From CBFDBF01 sp050293315 (GTDB lineage Bacteria > Pseudomonadota > Gammaproteobacteria > Chromatiales > Chromatiaceae), in the NCBI GenBank assembly GCA_050293315.1, contig JBNKMS010000010.1, positions 1-64,000 on the forward strand: 64,000 nucleotides of DNA, written 5' to 3'. The translations under genes and the position numbers were made by a program. How positions within the stretch are numbered: position 1 is the stretch's first letter; every line of letters starts with the position of its first letter. The notes beneath the pieces were generated by a model that saw only the letters and a program-made list of their open reading frames with translations, made no database searches and was not told the DNA's origin. Shown in pieces: positions 27,788 to 36,296 of this stretch.

Positions 27788-28007
27788 ATCCGTAATATAC
27801 CGGTTTAGAGTGCTCAGTTGTACCTATATCCACATCCTGCAGTTAGGGCGACATCAGCGCCAACACATCCAGCCGGCCTCTCTCTATTGCGTTGTGAGTA
27901 CAACACGCTCAACGCGTAAGATCCGCCCGATACAGTTGGAACTATTTCTTTTATTTTCAGGCTATTACAGCATTACAAAGGGACTACACAGCGGTGTTAT
28001 GAGCAGG
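27788..28007. other. accA-dnaE intergenic region
   Basis: No gene is visible in these 220 bases. An imperfect inverted repeat (27889-27898 with 27908-27915, arms GCGTT..GAG and CTCAACGC, two bases unpaired) lies near the middle. It has no T-run in either direction. It may be part of the accA leader or a dnaE 3' structure; nothing decides this. Confidence 0.3.
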
Positions 28008-31000
28008 TCACTGGCTACGTTTACCATACAATACAGCCACCTCGCTAACCCCGGAAAACCTCCCCAGGCGGCGCAACAGCTCGTCCGTTGGGTTGACCCG
28101 CCACTCCTCCCCAAACTCCAGCAATACACTGGCCTCCTCCCGCCTGAAGTTCAAACAGACGCTGCAACTACCACCAAGATAGGGGGTCAGGATGGACTCC
28201 ATCTCATGCAGAAACTCCTGCTGTGAGAGGCCCTGCTGCTTTAATAATTCGCTGTCGCTGTGGAGTTGAACGGCACGCGCACTGACGTTACGCGCCTGTT
28301 CAAACCCATACACCTGGTCCACCCGAATACTCATACCACCACGGTACTCATCATAGTTGGTGCTACCCACCACTACCAGGACAGTGTCTGCAGTTAGCAG
28401 ATCACGGTAGCTCTCATAGGTCTCAGAGAAGAGGGTGGCCTCTATCCGCCCACTCTTGTCATCCAGCATCACTGTTCCCATTCTACCCCGTTGCGTCTGA
28501 CGATGGCTCACGGAGATGGCCAGACCGGCCAGCATAACCTGACGGCTGTTGTGACGCCGCCTGGAGCCGCCATTCCCTGGTGGCGTGGCCCCCTCCTGCA
28601 GGATACTACCGATACGCACGGCACCAATGCCTGCCAATTCAGATTCATAGCGGTCAATCGGATGGCCCGTAAGATAGAGCCCTAAGGTATCCTTCTCGCC
28701 CTGTAGACGCTGCTCATCGCTCCAATCCTCCACATCCTTTGGCATGATCTGCTGACTGGGCGCCGCCACTGCATCAGGCTCGGCCATACCAAACAGATCG
28801 CTCTGCCCTGCATCAACAGAGGCGTGGCGCTGCTCAGCCATCTTCAGGGCCAGAGGCAACTGGGCCATCATGGTAGCGCGATTGCTCCCAAGAGAATCCA
28901 TAGCCCCGGAGCGAATGAGTGCCTCAAGTACCCGCCGATTGGCCTTATGCAGATCAATCCGATAGCAGAAGTCGAATAGATCCTTAAACTTACCACCCTC
29001 CTCACGCGCCGCAATAATCCCAGTGATTGCCGCCTCACCTACCCCTTTGACCGCCCCCAGTCCGTATATGACTGTGTCATCCCCAGATGCTACAAACTTG
29101 TAGTGCGAGAGGTTTATGTCAGGCGGGGTTACCTCCAGCTGCATGGCCCGACACTCGTCAATCATAACCACCACCTTGTCGGTATGGTCCATATCTGCGG
29201 AAAGGACTGCAGACATAAAGGCGGCGGGATAGTGCGCCTTAAGCCACAAGGTATGATAGGAGACCACTGCATAGGCGGCCGAGTGTGATTTATTGAAGCC
29301 ATATCCGGCAAACTTCTCAATCAGGTCAAATACGTAGGTCGCGATCTTCGCATCAACCCCAAGCTCCTGTGCGCCATTTGAAAAGATCGCGCGCTGCTTG
29401 GCCATCTCCTCATGCTTCTTCTTACCCATGGCGCGCCGCAAAAGATCTGCAGAGCCCATAGTGTAGCCAGCCAACACCTGGGCAATCTGCATGACCTGCT
29501 CCTGGTAGAGGACGATACCGTAGGTTGGCTTCAGTATCGGCTCCAGTGCAGGATGGGGATACACTACCGCTTGGCGACCATGCTTTCTGGCGACATAGTC
29601 ATCCACCATCCCTGATTGCAGCGGCCCCGGCCGATAGAGCGCTACCAGCGCGATGATTTCGTCAAAGCTATCTGGTTGCAGCTTCTGGATCAGCTCCTTC
29701 ATACCACGCGATTCGAGCTGAAATACAGCAGTAGTTGCAGCGCTCTTCAGTAGTTCGAACGCCTCTGGATCATCCATGGGGATAGTACTTATGTCCAACT
29801 CGGCCTCCCCCCTGGAGAGCCGCTCCTGATTTATGGTCTTTACCGCCCAGTCCACTATCGTCAGGGTACGCAGGCCAAGGAAATCAAATTTGACCAGCCC
29901 AACGGCCTCAATGTCATCCTTATCCAGTTGGGTGACCAGGTTGTCCCCGCCCGGCTCACAATAGAGAGGGGTAAAATCGGTCAACACGGATGGGGCGATG
30001 ACTACACCTCCGGCATGTTTGCCGGCATTACGTACCAGACCCTCAAGCTTTTTCGCCATATCGATGAGTTCAGCCACCTCCTCATCATCGCGATATGCAG
30101 CATGCAGCTCCTCGCTGTCCCGCAAGGCGTCATCCAGGGTTATGCCCAGCTCAAACGGGATCAGCTTGGCGATACGATCAACAAAACCATAGGAGTGCCC
30201 CAGTACACGTCCGACATCACGCACTACCGCCTTGGCCGCCATACTGCCGTAGGTGATGATCTGAGAGACTGCATCACGACCATATCTATCAGCCACATAC
30301 TCAATCACCCGGTCCCGCCCCTCCATACAGAAATCGATGTCGAAATCTGGCATGGAGACACGTTCCGGGTTGAGAAAGCGCTCAAACAGCAGGTCGTACT
30401 CCAGTGGATCCAGGTCGGTTATCTCCAGAGAGTAGGCAACCAGTGAGCCGGCACCGGAACCGCGCCCCGGGCCTACCGGGATATCGTTCTCTCTGGCCCA
30501 GCGAATAAAGTCTGCCACAATCAAAAAGTAACCTGGGAAACCCATCTCGATGATCACATCCAGCTCAAGCTGCAGCCGCTCTGTGTAGATCTTGCGCTGC
30601 TCCTCGTAGCCGGCATCAGACCGGTCGAGGATTGTCTCCAGTCGCCGCTCCAGCCCCTGGTTGGATGACTGAATGAAAAACTCTGCCAGGGTCATGCCTT
30701 CCGGGACTGGAAAATCGGGCAGATAATTTTCTCCCAAGGTCAACTTCAGGTTGCAGCGTTTGGCGATCTCAACGCTGTTTTCCAACGCCTCTGGAATATC
30801 CGCGAACAGCTCCGCCATCTCCTCCTGACTGCGCAGATACTGCTGCTCACTGTAGTCACGGGGACGGCGCGGGTCATCCAGAGTACGTCCACTATGTATA
30901 CAGACACGGACCTCATGCGCAGCAAAGTCTCTGGCGCGCAGAAACCGCACATCATTGGTCGCGACTACAGGGACCTGTCGCTGCAGGGCCAACTCTACGC

Positions 31001-31550
31001 TGGCATGAATAAGGTCCTCTTCACCACTTCTACCTGTTCGGCTCAACTCCAGATAGTAACGATCACCAAACAGCTCCAACCAGTCAGCCAACAGCTCTTC
31101 GGCCAAGTCGCGATTACCACTTAACAGGGCCGCCCCTACATCACCATCTCTCCCGCCCGAGAGTGCTATCAGACCTTCACTATTTCCTGTCAGCCATTCG
31201 CGCTGCAACATGGGCCTCCCCAGATGCTGCCCTTCGATATAACTGCAGGAAATAAGCTTGGTAAGATTGTGGTAGCCGCTATCATCCTGCACCAGTAGCA
31301 ACAACCGACTCGGCTTGTTCGGATCCTGCTGATTTTGTAGCCAACAGTCGACCCCGATAATCGGCTTTATCCCTCCCTTCAATGCTGCCTGATAGAATTT
31401 TACCAGCGCAAAAAGGTTGGCCTGGTCGGTAATAGCAACTGCCGGCATGCGCATATCAACCGCAGCCTGCACCAGCGGTTTGACCCGTACCAACCCATCA
31501 ACCAGGGAGTATTCAGAATGTACGCGGAGGTGGATAAAACTGGGTTCCAT
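28008..31550 (-). CDS. dnaE: DNA polymerase III alpha subunit
   Basis: The replicative polymerase subunit. It has 1180 residues (E. coli 1160). The PHP domain starts at HLRVHSEYSLVDG (7-19). The catalytic palm has GPGRGSGAGSLVAY and the aspartate motif PDFDIDFCMEGR (about 400). The finger, beta-binding and HhH parts follow, with an OB-fold (about 1000-1085) and a C-terminal tau-binding region. It follows rnhB, the usual order in this class. Confidence 0.98.
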   Translation of the reverse strand: MEPSFIHLRVHSEYSLVDGLVRVKPLVQAAVDMRMPAVAITDQANLFALVKFYQAALKGGIKPIIGVDCWLQNQQDPNKPSRLLLLVQDDSGYHNLTKLISCSYIEGQHLGRPMLQREWLTGNSEGLIALSGGRDGDVGAALLSGNRDLAEELLADWLELFGDRYYLELSRTGRSGEEDLIHASVELALQRQVPVVATNDVRFLRARDFAAHEVRVCIHSGRTLDDPRRPRDYSEQQYLRSQEEMAELFADIPEALENSVEIAKRCNLKLTLGENYLPDFPVPEGMTLAEFFIQSSNQGLERRLETILDRSDAGYEEQRKIYTERLQLELDVIIEMGFPGYFLIVADFIRWARENDIPVGPGRGSGAGSLVAYSLEITDLDPLEYDLLFERFLNPERVSMPDFDIDFCMEGRDRVIEYVADRYGRDAVSQIITYGSMAAKAVVRDVGRVLGHSYGFVDRIAKLIPFELGITLDDALRDSEELHAAYRDDEEVAELIDMAKKLEGLVRNAGKHAGGVVIAPSVLTDFTPLYCEPGGDNLVTQLDKDDIEAVGLVKFDFLGLRTLTIVDWAVKTINQERLSRGEAELDISTIPMDDPEAFELLKSAATTAVFQLESRGMKELIQKLQPDSFDEIIALVALYRPGPLQSGMVDDYVARKHGRQAVVYPHPALEPILKPTYGIVLYQEQVMQIAQVLAGYTMGSADLLRRAMGKKKHEEMAKQRAIFSNGAQELGVDAKIATYVFDLIEKFAGYGFNKSHSAAYAVVSYHTLWLKAHYPAAFMSAVLSADMDHTDKVVVMIDECRAMQLEVTPPDINLSHYKFVASGDDTVIYGLGAVKGVGEAAITGIIAAREEGGKFKDLFDFCYRIDLHKANRRVLEALIRSGAMDSLGSNRATMMAQLPLALKMAEQRHASVDAGQSDLFGMAEPDAVAAPSQQIMPKDVEDWSDEQRLQGEKDTLGLYLTGHPIDRYESELAGIGAVRIGSILQEGATPPGNGGSRRRHNSRQVMLAGLAISVSHRQTQRGRMGTVMLDDKSGRIEATLFSETYESYRDLLTADTVLVVVGSTNYDEYRGGMSIRVDQVYGFEQARNVSARAVQLHSDSELLKQQGLSQQEFLHEMESILTPYLGGSCSVCLNFRREEASVLLEFGEEWRVNPTDELLRRLGRFSGVSEVAVLYGKRSQ

Positions 31551-31630
31551 AGGAGTGAAATCATACCCTAATCAGAGGGCCGTGGTCAGGATCGATAGCC
31601 CTCTTCCACCTGCCATACCTGCTGAAAAAT

Positions 31631-32215
31631 TCAGGAACCTTGCTCCTCAGCCCTACGCACAGGGGCAAATGAGCGTCTGTGAATTGCAGTGACGCCCAGT
31701 CGCTGTAGCGCCTCCAGATGTATCTTGGTGGGATAACCCTTATGTTGTGCCAGGCCGTATCCAGGATATTTCAGCTCCATCTCAACCATCTCCAGGTCTC
31801 TGGCCACCTTGGCAATAATGGAGGCGGCACTGATCTCTGGCACAGTAGCGTCTCCCCCCACTACCGCCCTGGCAGGGCATGGCAGATCCGGGCAGCGATT
31901 GCCATCAATTAGCGCCTGCTGCGGCTGTAGCGCCAGCCCCTCTACCGCACGCCGCATGGCCAACAGACTGGCCTGCAGGATATTGATACGATCGATCTCC
32001 TCGACCTCGGCCCTCCCCAGAGACCAGGCCAGCGCCTCGCTCCTGATCTGCTCAGCCAACTGCTCACGCCGCCTTGGAGTAAGTTTTTTCGAGTCTGCCA
32101 GCCCAGCTATAGGCCGCTCCGGATCAAGAATGACTGCGGCTGCTACCACCGGACCTGCCAGCGGGCCTCGTCCCACCTCGTCCACTCCGGCGATCAGGGT
32201 TACTGCGGGGGACAT
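31631..32215 (-). CDS. rnhB: Ribonuclease HII
   Basis: Removes ribonucleotides from RNA-DNA hybrids, including single ones left in DNA. It has 194 residues with the catalytic motif GVDEVGRGPLAGPVV (Asp and Glu near residue 12) and a later aspartate set (DGNRCPD region). I take the ATG at 32215 because GGAG lies seven bases upstream. The ATG at 32233 would overlap the end of lpxB by 17 bases. It follows lpxB with almost no gap, the normal lpxB-rnhB-dnaE order. Confidence 0.95.
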   Translation of the reverse strand: MSPAVTLIAGVDEVGRGPLAGPVVAAAVILDPERPIAGLADSKKLTPRRREQLAEQIRSEALAWSLGRAEVEEIDRINILQASLLAMRRAVEGLALQPQQALIDGNRCPDLPCPARAVVGGDATVPEISAASIIAKVARDLEMVEMELKYPGYGLAQHKGYPTKIHLEALQRLGVTAIHRRSFAPVRRAEEQGS

Positions 32216-32216
32216 A

Positions 32217-33392
32217 TCAGCTCTCCATCTCATGTGGAGCGATCAGACGCAATACCGCATCTGCCGCTGAACGATCTGCATCCTGGCGTAACTCCCTGTG
32301 TATCTTTGTAGAAATGGCCTGAATCTCTGCGACCCTGGAGGGCGATGCAAGCAGGACGTTGAGCGCCCCTGCCAACGCCTCAGGGGTGGCCGCATCCTGA
32401 ATAAACTCAGGCGCTATCTCGCGCCCGGCCAACAGATTGGCCAGTGCAACGAAATCTATCTTAAGCAGCCTGAAGGTGGTCAATATCCAGTAGGTAATCG
32501 GATGCATGCGGTAGGCAACAACCATTGGACGCTTCAGTAGCAGCGCCTCCAGTGTCGCCGTACCGGATGCCACCAGGACTACATCTGCAGCCAACATCGC
32601 ATCCCTACTCTTACCATCCAGCAGGGTCACTGGCAACTCAGGTGCAAGTTGATGCAGACGCTCTTCAAATAGCCCTCTAAGCCTGCTATTTACCAGCGGA
32701 ACAACAAAATGGCTCTCTGGGTTGCGTTGCCTACAGAGCTGTGCGGCCTGTAGAAATAGGTCTGTAAGGGCCTCTACCTCGCTCCTGCGGCTGCCCGGTA
32801 ACAGGGCAATAATCTCCCCCTTGGAATCGAGCCCAAGCCCCTCACGTGCAGTCTTCTGATCGACCTCAAGTGGGATCTCATCTGCCATTGGGTGCCCTAC
32901 ATAGGCCGCGTTGACCTGGTGCTGCTGTAGCAGCTGCCACTCAAATGGAAGGATGCTGAGAACGAGATTGGTCGCCTGCCGAACTTTTTTAATCCGCTGC
33001 GGACGCCACGCCCAAAACGACGGGCACACATATTGTACTGTGGGGATACCGGCCCGCTTCAATTTGCGCTCCAAACCAAGATTAAAATCCGGAGCATCGA
33101 TACCAATAAAGAGATCCGGTGGGTTGGCAATAAAATAGTCATGCAGAGAGCGCCTGATGGAGAGCAGCTCCGGCAGATGTTTAACAACCTCAACCAACCC
33201 CATCACCGAGAGCCGCTCCAGAGGAAACATGGAGTGACACCCTGCTGCCAGCATGGCGGGACCTGCTATTCCTGTAAACTGTGCGTTCGGATATCTGGCC
33301 AGGACCTCTCGAATAAGGCCGGCCCCCAAGATATCACCAGAGACCTCTGTGGCGACAATACCAATCCGCAGATTTGCCCTATCAACGGACAA
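32217..33392 (-). CDS. lpxB: Lipid-A-disaccharide synthase
   Basis: Joins UDP-diacylglucosamine and lipid X to the lipid A disaccharide at the inner membrane (GT19 family). It has 391 residues. The N-terminal EVSGDILGAGLIREV and the later DAPDFNLGLERKLK, PGSRRSEV and ASGTATLE motifs are those of LpxB. It starts at a TTG (33392) and overlaps the 3' end of lpxA by 11 bases, so translation is coupled. No better start codon lies close to the conserved N terminus. Confidence 0.96.
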   Translation of the reverse strand: MSVDRANLRIGIVATEVSGDILGAGLIREVLARYPNAQFTGIAGPAMLAAGCHSMFPLERLSVMGLVEVVKHLPELLSIRRSLHDYFIANPPDLFIGIDAPDFNLGLERKLKRAGIPTVQYVCPSFWAWRPQRIKKVRQATNLVLSILPFEWQLLQQHQVNAAYVGHPMADEIPLEVDQKTAREGLGLDSKGEIIALLPGSRRSEVEALTDLFLQAAQLCRQRNPESHFVVPLVNSRLRGLFEERLHQLAPELPVTLLDGKSRDAMLAADVVLVASGTATLEALLLKRPMVVAYRMHPITYWILTTFRLLKIDFVALANLLAGREIAPEFIQDAATPEALAGALNVLLASPSRVAEIQAISTKIHRELRQDADRSAADAVLRLIAPHEMES

Positions 33393-34152
33393 TGCTACGC
33401 TCGCTGGCCTCCAGAAATCTGGTCATCACCTCAATCTCTGGATGCTCTACCGCCATCTCCTCCAGCACCCTGGTTGCCTCACCAAGTTTCTTCTTCTCTT
33501 TGTACAGCACCTTGTAGGCACGCTTTATGGCACTGATGGTAGCCTTTTTGAAACCACGCCTGCGCAGGCCTTCAGAGTTGATGCCGTGAGGACTAGCGGG
33601 ATGACCGCTGACCATAACATAGGGTGGGATATCCTTTGATATGACAGAGTTCATGGCGCTGAAGCTGTGCGCTCCGATGTGACAAAACTGATGAACAAGG
33701 GCAAATCCTCCGAGGATAGCCCAATCATCAATGGTTACATGCCCACCTATCGAGGCGGCATTCGCCATAATTACATGGTCACCAATTATACAGTCGTGGG
33801 CAACGTGGGTTGAGGCCATAAACAGGTTATCGGAGCCGATCATAGTTACACCACGATCCTGTGCAGTACCGCGATTCATGGTAACAAACTCACGGATGAC
33901 GTTACGATCACCAATCTCCAGAGTGGTATCTTCACCAGCGTATTTTTTGTCTTGCGGAGCAGCACCAATCGAGGAGAATTGAAAGATCTGATTGTCTGAA
34001 CCGATAGTTGTCGGTCCTTGCAAGACAACGTGCGGACCTATGGTCGTGCCCTTACCAATACGTACATCTGGACCAATAACTGTGAACGGCCCAACTGTCA
34101 CCCCTTCGTCCAACTCTGTGGTCGGATCAATAATGGCACGTGAATCAATCAC
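33382..34152 (-). CDS. lpxA: UDP-GlcNAc acyltransferase
   Basis: First step of lipid A synthesis: acylates UDP-GlcNAc at O-3 using acyl-ACP. It has 256 residues, mostly a left-handed beta-helix of hexapeptide repeats (for instance IGPDVRIGKGTTIGPHVVL), with the catalytic histidine in the ASTHVAHDCIIGDH region. The start codon is GTG (34152), with only a weak ribosome site. A 127-base gap separates it from fabZ. Confidence 0.96.
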   Translation of the reverse strand: MIDSRAIIDPTTELDEGVTVGPFTVIGPDVRIGKGTTIGPHVVLQGPTTIGSDNQIFQFSSIGAAPQDKKYAGEDTTLEIGDRNVIREFVTMNRGTAQDRGVTMIGSDNLFMASTHVAHDCIIGDHVIMANAASIGGHVTIDDWAILGGFALVHQFCHIGAHSFSAMNSVISKDIPPYVMVSGHPASPHGINSEGLRRRGFKKATISAIKRAYKVLYKEKKKLGEATRVLEEMAVEHPEIEVMTRFLEASERSIVR

Positions 34153-34196
34153 TAGTACAACACCCTGCGCTAGGAGTCTATAGAACTCGTTAAATT

Positions 34197-34216
34197 AAGG
34201 ACCGCTGTTCGTCCTT
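34197..34216. other. Small hairpin between fabZ and lpxA
   Basis: Stem AAGGAC / GTCCTT with an 8-base loop, followed by two T residues on the plus strand. It lies in the 127-base gap between fabZ and lpxA. The T-run is too short and on the wrong strand for a terminator of this minus-strand operon, so its role is unclear. Confidence 0.3.
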
Positions 34217-34279
34217 TTCAGTAGACTGAGTACGGTCAATCCCATAATGCCGCCACAGCAACCAGATGAATCCGGAAGA

Positions 34280-34720
34280 CTACTCGGCAAAATCTCTCTC
34301 TGTACACATGATCTCTGCCGTAGCAGCCAGTTCCCCATCCACCTTGGCATTACAGGAAAAAATTCCGATACCACGTTTTATTCTGGTCTGGCAAACCTCT
34401 ATCAACAGTTGATCACCAGGCTCTACCAATCGTTTGAAGCGGGCCTTATCTATACCTACAAAGAGATAGATAGAGGTATCCGATACGATTTCAGGATGGG
34501 ACTCCATAGACAGCAGTGCTGTCGCTTGCGCCATCGCCTCTACGATCAACACCCCTGGCATGACCGGCTTTATCGGGAAATGGCCGTTGAAAAAATGCTC
34601 GTTATAGGTGACATTCTTAACTGCCAAGAGACGTTCATTCTTTTCAAACTCCAGCACCCTATCAATCAATAGAAAGGGATAGCGATGCGGCAGTATAGTC
34701 AGAATTTTGTTTATATCCAT
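34280..34720 (-). CDS. fabZ: 3-hydroxyacyl-ACP dehydratase FabZ
   Basis: Dehydrates 3-hydroxyacyl-ACP in fatty acid elongation and competes with LpxA and LpxD for that substrate. It has 146 residues. The motif LPHRYPFLLIDRV with the catalytic His, followed by the hot-dog-fold GHFPIKPVMPGVLIVEAMAQ with the catalytic Glu, identifies it. The start is the ATG of MDINKI at 34720, five bases after the lpxD stop; a TTG at 34729 is less likely. Known in the lpxD-fabZ-lpxA-lpxB order. Confidence 0.97.
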   Translation of the reverse strand: MDINKILTILPHRYPFLLIDRVLEFEKNERLLAVKNVTYNEHFFNGHFPIKPVMPGVLIVEAMAQATALLSMESHPEIVSDTSIYLFVGIDKARFKRLVEPGDQLLIEVCQTRIKRGIGIFSCNAKVDGELAATAEIMCTERDFAE

Positions 34721-34725
34721 ACCAA

Positions 34726-35736
34726 TCAAGAGCCACTCTCCAGGGCTTTCAGACGTTTAACTATATCATCAAGATGGCGTATATGGGCAACGCTCTTCTG
34801 CCATTCACGACCAGCAACTGCCGGCAGATTACCACTGTAGTGTCCAGCACTCTTAGGTGAGCGTGTAACCAGGGTTTGTGCGGTAAAGTGAGTGTCATCA
34901 GGGATATCCAGATGGCCGACAATACCGACGCCGCCACCAATAGTACACCTGCGACCGATACGGGTCGACCCGGCAATTCCGACACAGCCGGCTATGGCTG
35001 TATCCTCACCAATCCAGACGTTATGTGCTATCTGGATCTGGTTATCCAACTTCACGCCTCTCTCCAGTACAGTATCGTTCAGCGCACCTCGGTCGATTGT
35101 AGTATTGGCACCAACCTCAACATCATCACCAATCACCACACTGCCCAGCTGCGGTACCTTGACCCAGGCCCCATCGCTGTTTGCCAGGCCAAATCCATCA
35201 CTACCTATAACCACTCCGGGATGTAGCAATACCCGCTCCCCCAAAGTAACACCTGCGCACAAAGTGACATTGGCAATCAGGCGTGAATCACTGCCTAATT
35301 TAACGTTGCTACCAATAACAGAGCCTGGCCCAACAAAGACACCTGCCCCAATCTGCGCTCCCTCTTCCACCACCACCCCAGCCCCTATCCATGCTGTTGG
35401 ATCAACCGCAGCATTTGCGGCAATCACTGCCGACTCATGCCGTCCTGGCTGCTGCTCTGGAGGAGGAAACATATAGCTGCTGATGCGAGCATAAGCAAGA
35501 TATGGATCTGCAGCAACGATCGCTGCTACCTTACACTCAGGCAGATATTGCTTGCTTAGGATTACCGCTGATGCCTTGGTAGCAGTAAGATATTTCCGAT
35601 ACTTGGGATTGGCCAGGAAGGCGATCTCTCCGGTAGTGGCGCGCTCAAGAGACGCCACACCAGTAATCTCAAGGCCGGTATCACCGTGCAGCTCAGACTC
35701 TGCTACACGCGCCAGCTCACCAAGTTGAAAACTCAA
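34726..35736 (-). CDS. lpxD: UDP-3-O-acylglucosamine N-acyltransferase
   Basis: Third step of lipid A synthesis: adds the N-linked acyl chain. It has 336 residues (E. coli 341). An N-terminal uridine-binding domain (FLANPKYRKYLTATKASAVIL) precedes a long hexapeptide beta-helix with the catalytic histidine in the QIAHNVWIGEDTAIAG region. The start is a TTG (35736), set by alignment of SFQLGELARVAESELHGD with known LpxD N termini. An ATG 14 bases upstream is in another frame and stops after five codons. It lies 21 bases after skp. Confidence 0.94.
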   Translation of the reverse strand: MSFQLGELARVAESELHGDTGLEITGVASLERATTGEIAFLANPKYRKYLTATKASAVILSKQYLPECKVAAIVAADPYLAYARISSYMFPPPEQQPGRHESAVIAANAAVDPTAWIGAGVVVEEGAQIGAGVFVGPGSVIGSNVKLGSDSRLIANVTLCAGVTLGERVLLHPGVVIGSDGFGLANSDGAWVKVPQLGSVVIGDDVEVGANTTIDRGALNDTVLERGVKLDNQIQIAHNVWIGEDTAIAGCVGIAGSTRIGRRCTIGGGVGIVGHLDIPDDTHFTAQTLVTRSPKSAGHYSGNLPAVAGREWQKSVAHIRHLDDIVKRLKALESGS

Positions 35737-35757
35737 ACAGCCCGTTCCATAAGTTAG

Positions 35758-36273
35758 TTAATCCTTGGAGCGTTTATTCAAGCGCTGAATAACCTTGTCC
35801 GTAATGTCGACCTCATCACTGGCATACACCACCCCTTCGCTCAGGATCATATCGACCTTATCCTCTTTACCAATCTCACGGACAACTTCAATTATCTGGC
35901 GAACCAGCTTTCTCCGCTCTTCCGCAACCCGCAGATTGAAATCATCCCGCGCCTCCTGCAGGTCAAAGTTGAGTTTACGCCGACGCGAGCGAATGTCCTG
36001 CTCCAAGCGCTTCAACTCGGCCGCGCTCATGACATCCTTATCCTTCTTCAATTTATCTTCCAGTGTCTTGAGTTTTTTTCCGGCCTCGTTAAGCCCCTTT
36101 GTCTTTTTGGCGTACTCCTCCTTTAGTACCTTCTCAGTAGCCTGGGATTGAGGGGCCTTCTCAATCGCCTTCTGATAATCTACCACCATAATTTTCTGTT
36201 CGGCGTGGGCTACACTAACACCCATCAAACCAACCAGAAAAAACGCACCAATAACTGTTGTTAATCTATTCAC
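35758..36273 (-). CDS. skp: Periplasmic chaperone Skp/OmpH
   Basis: Periplasmic trimeric chaperone that carries unfolded outer-membrane proteins to BamA. It has 171 residues. A signal peptide (GAFFLVGLMGVSVAHA) is followed by EQKIMVVDYQKAI and a long Lys/Arg/Glu-rich helical hairpin. I use the second GTG (36273), because GGGAGG lies six bases upstream; the first GTG (36279) touches that site. It follows bamA by 23 bases. Confidence 0.9.
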   Translation of the reverse strand: MNRLTTVIGAFFLVGLMGVSVAHAEQKIMVVDYQKAIEKAPQSQATEKVLKEEYAKKTKGLNEAGKKLKTLEDKLKKDKDVMSAAELKRLEQDIRSRRRKLNFDLQEARDDFNLRVAEERRKLVRQIIEVVREIGKEDKVDMILSEGVVYASDEVDITDKVIQRLNKRSKD

Positions 36274-36296
36274 AAACACCCTCCCTATAACTTAAC

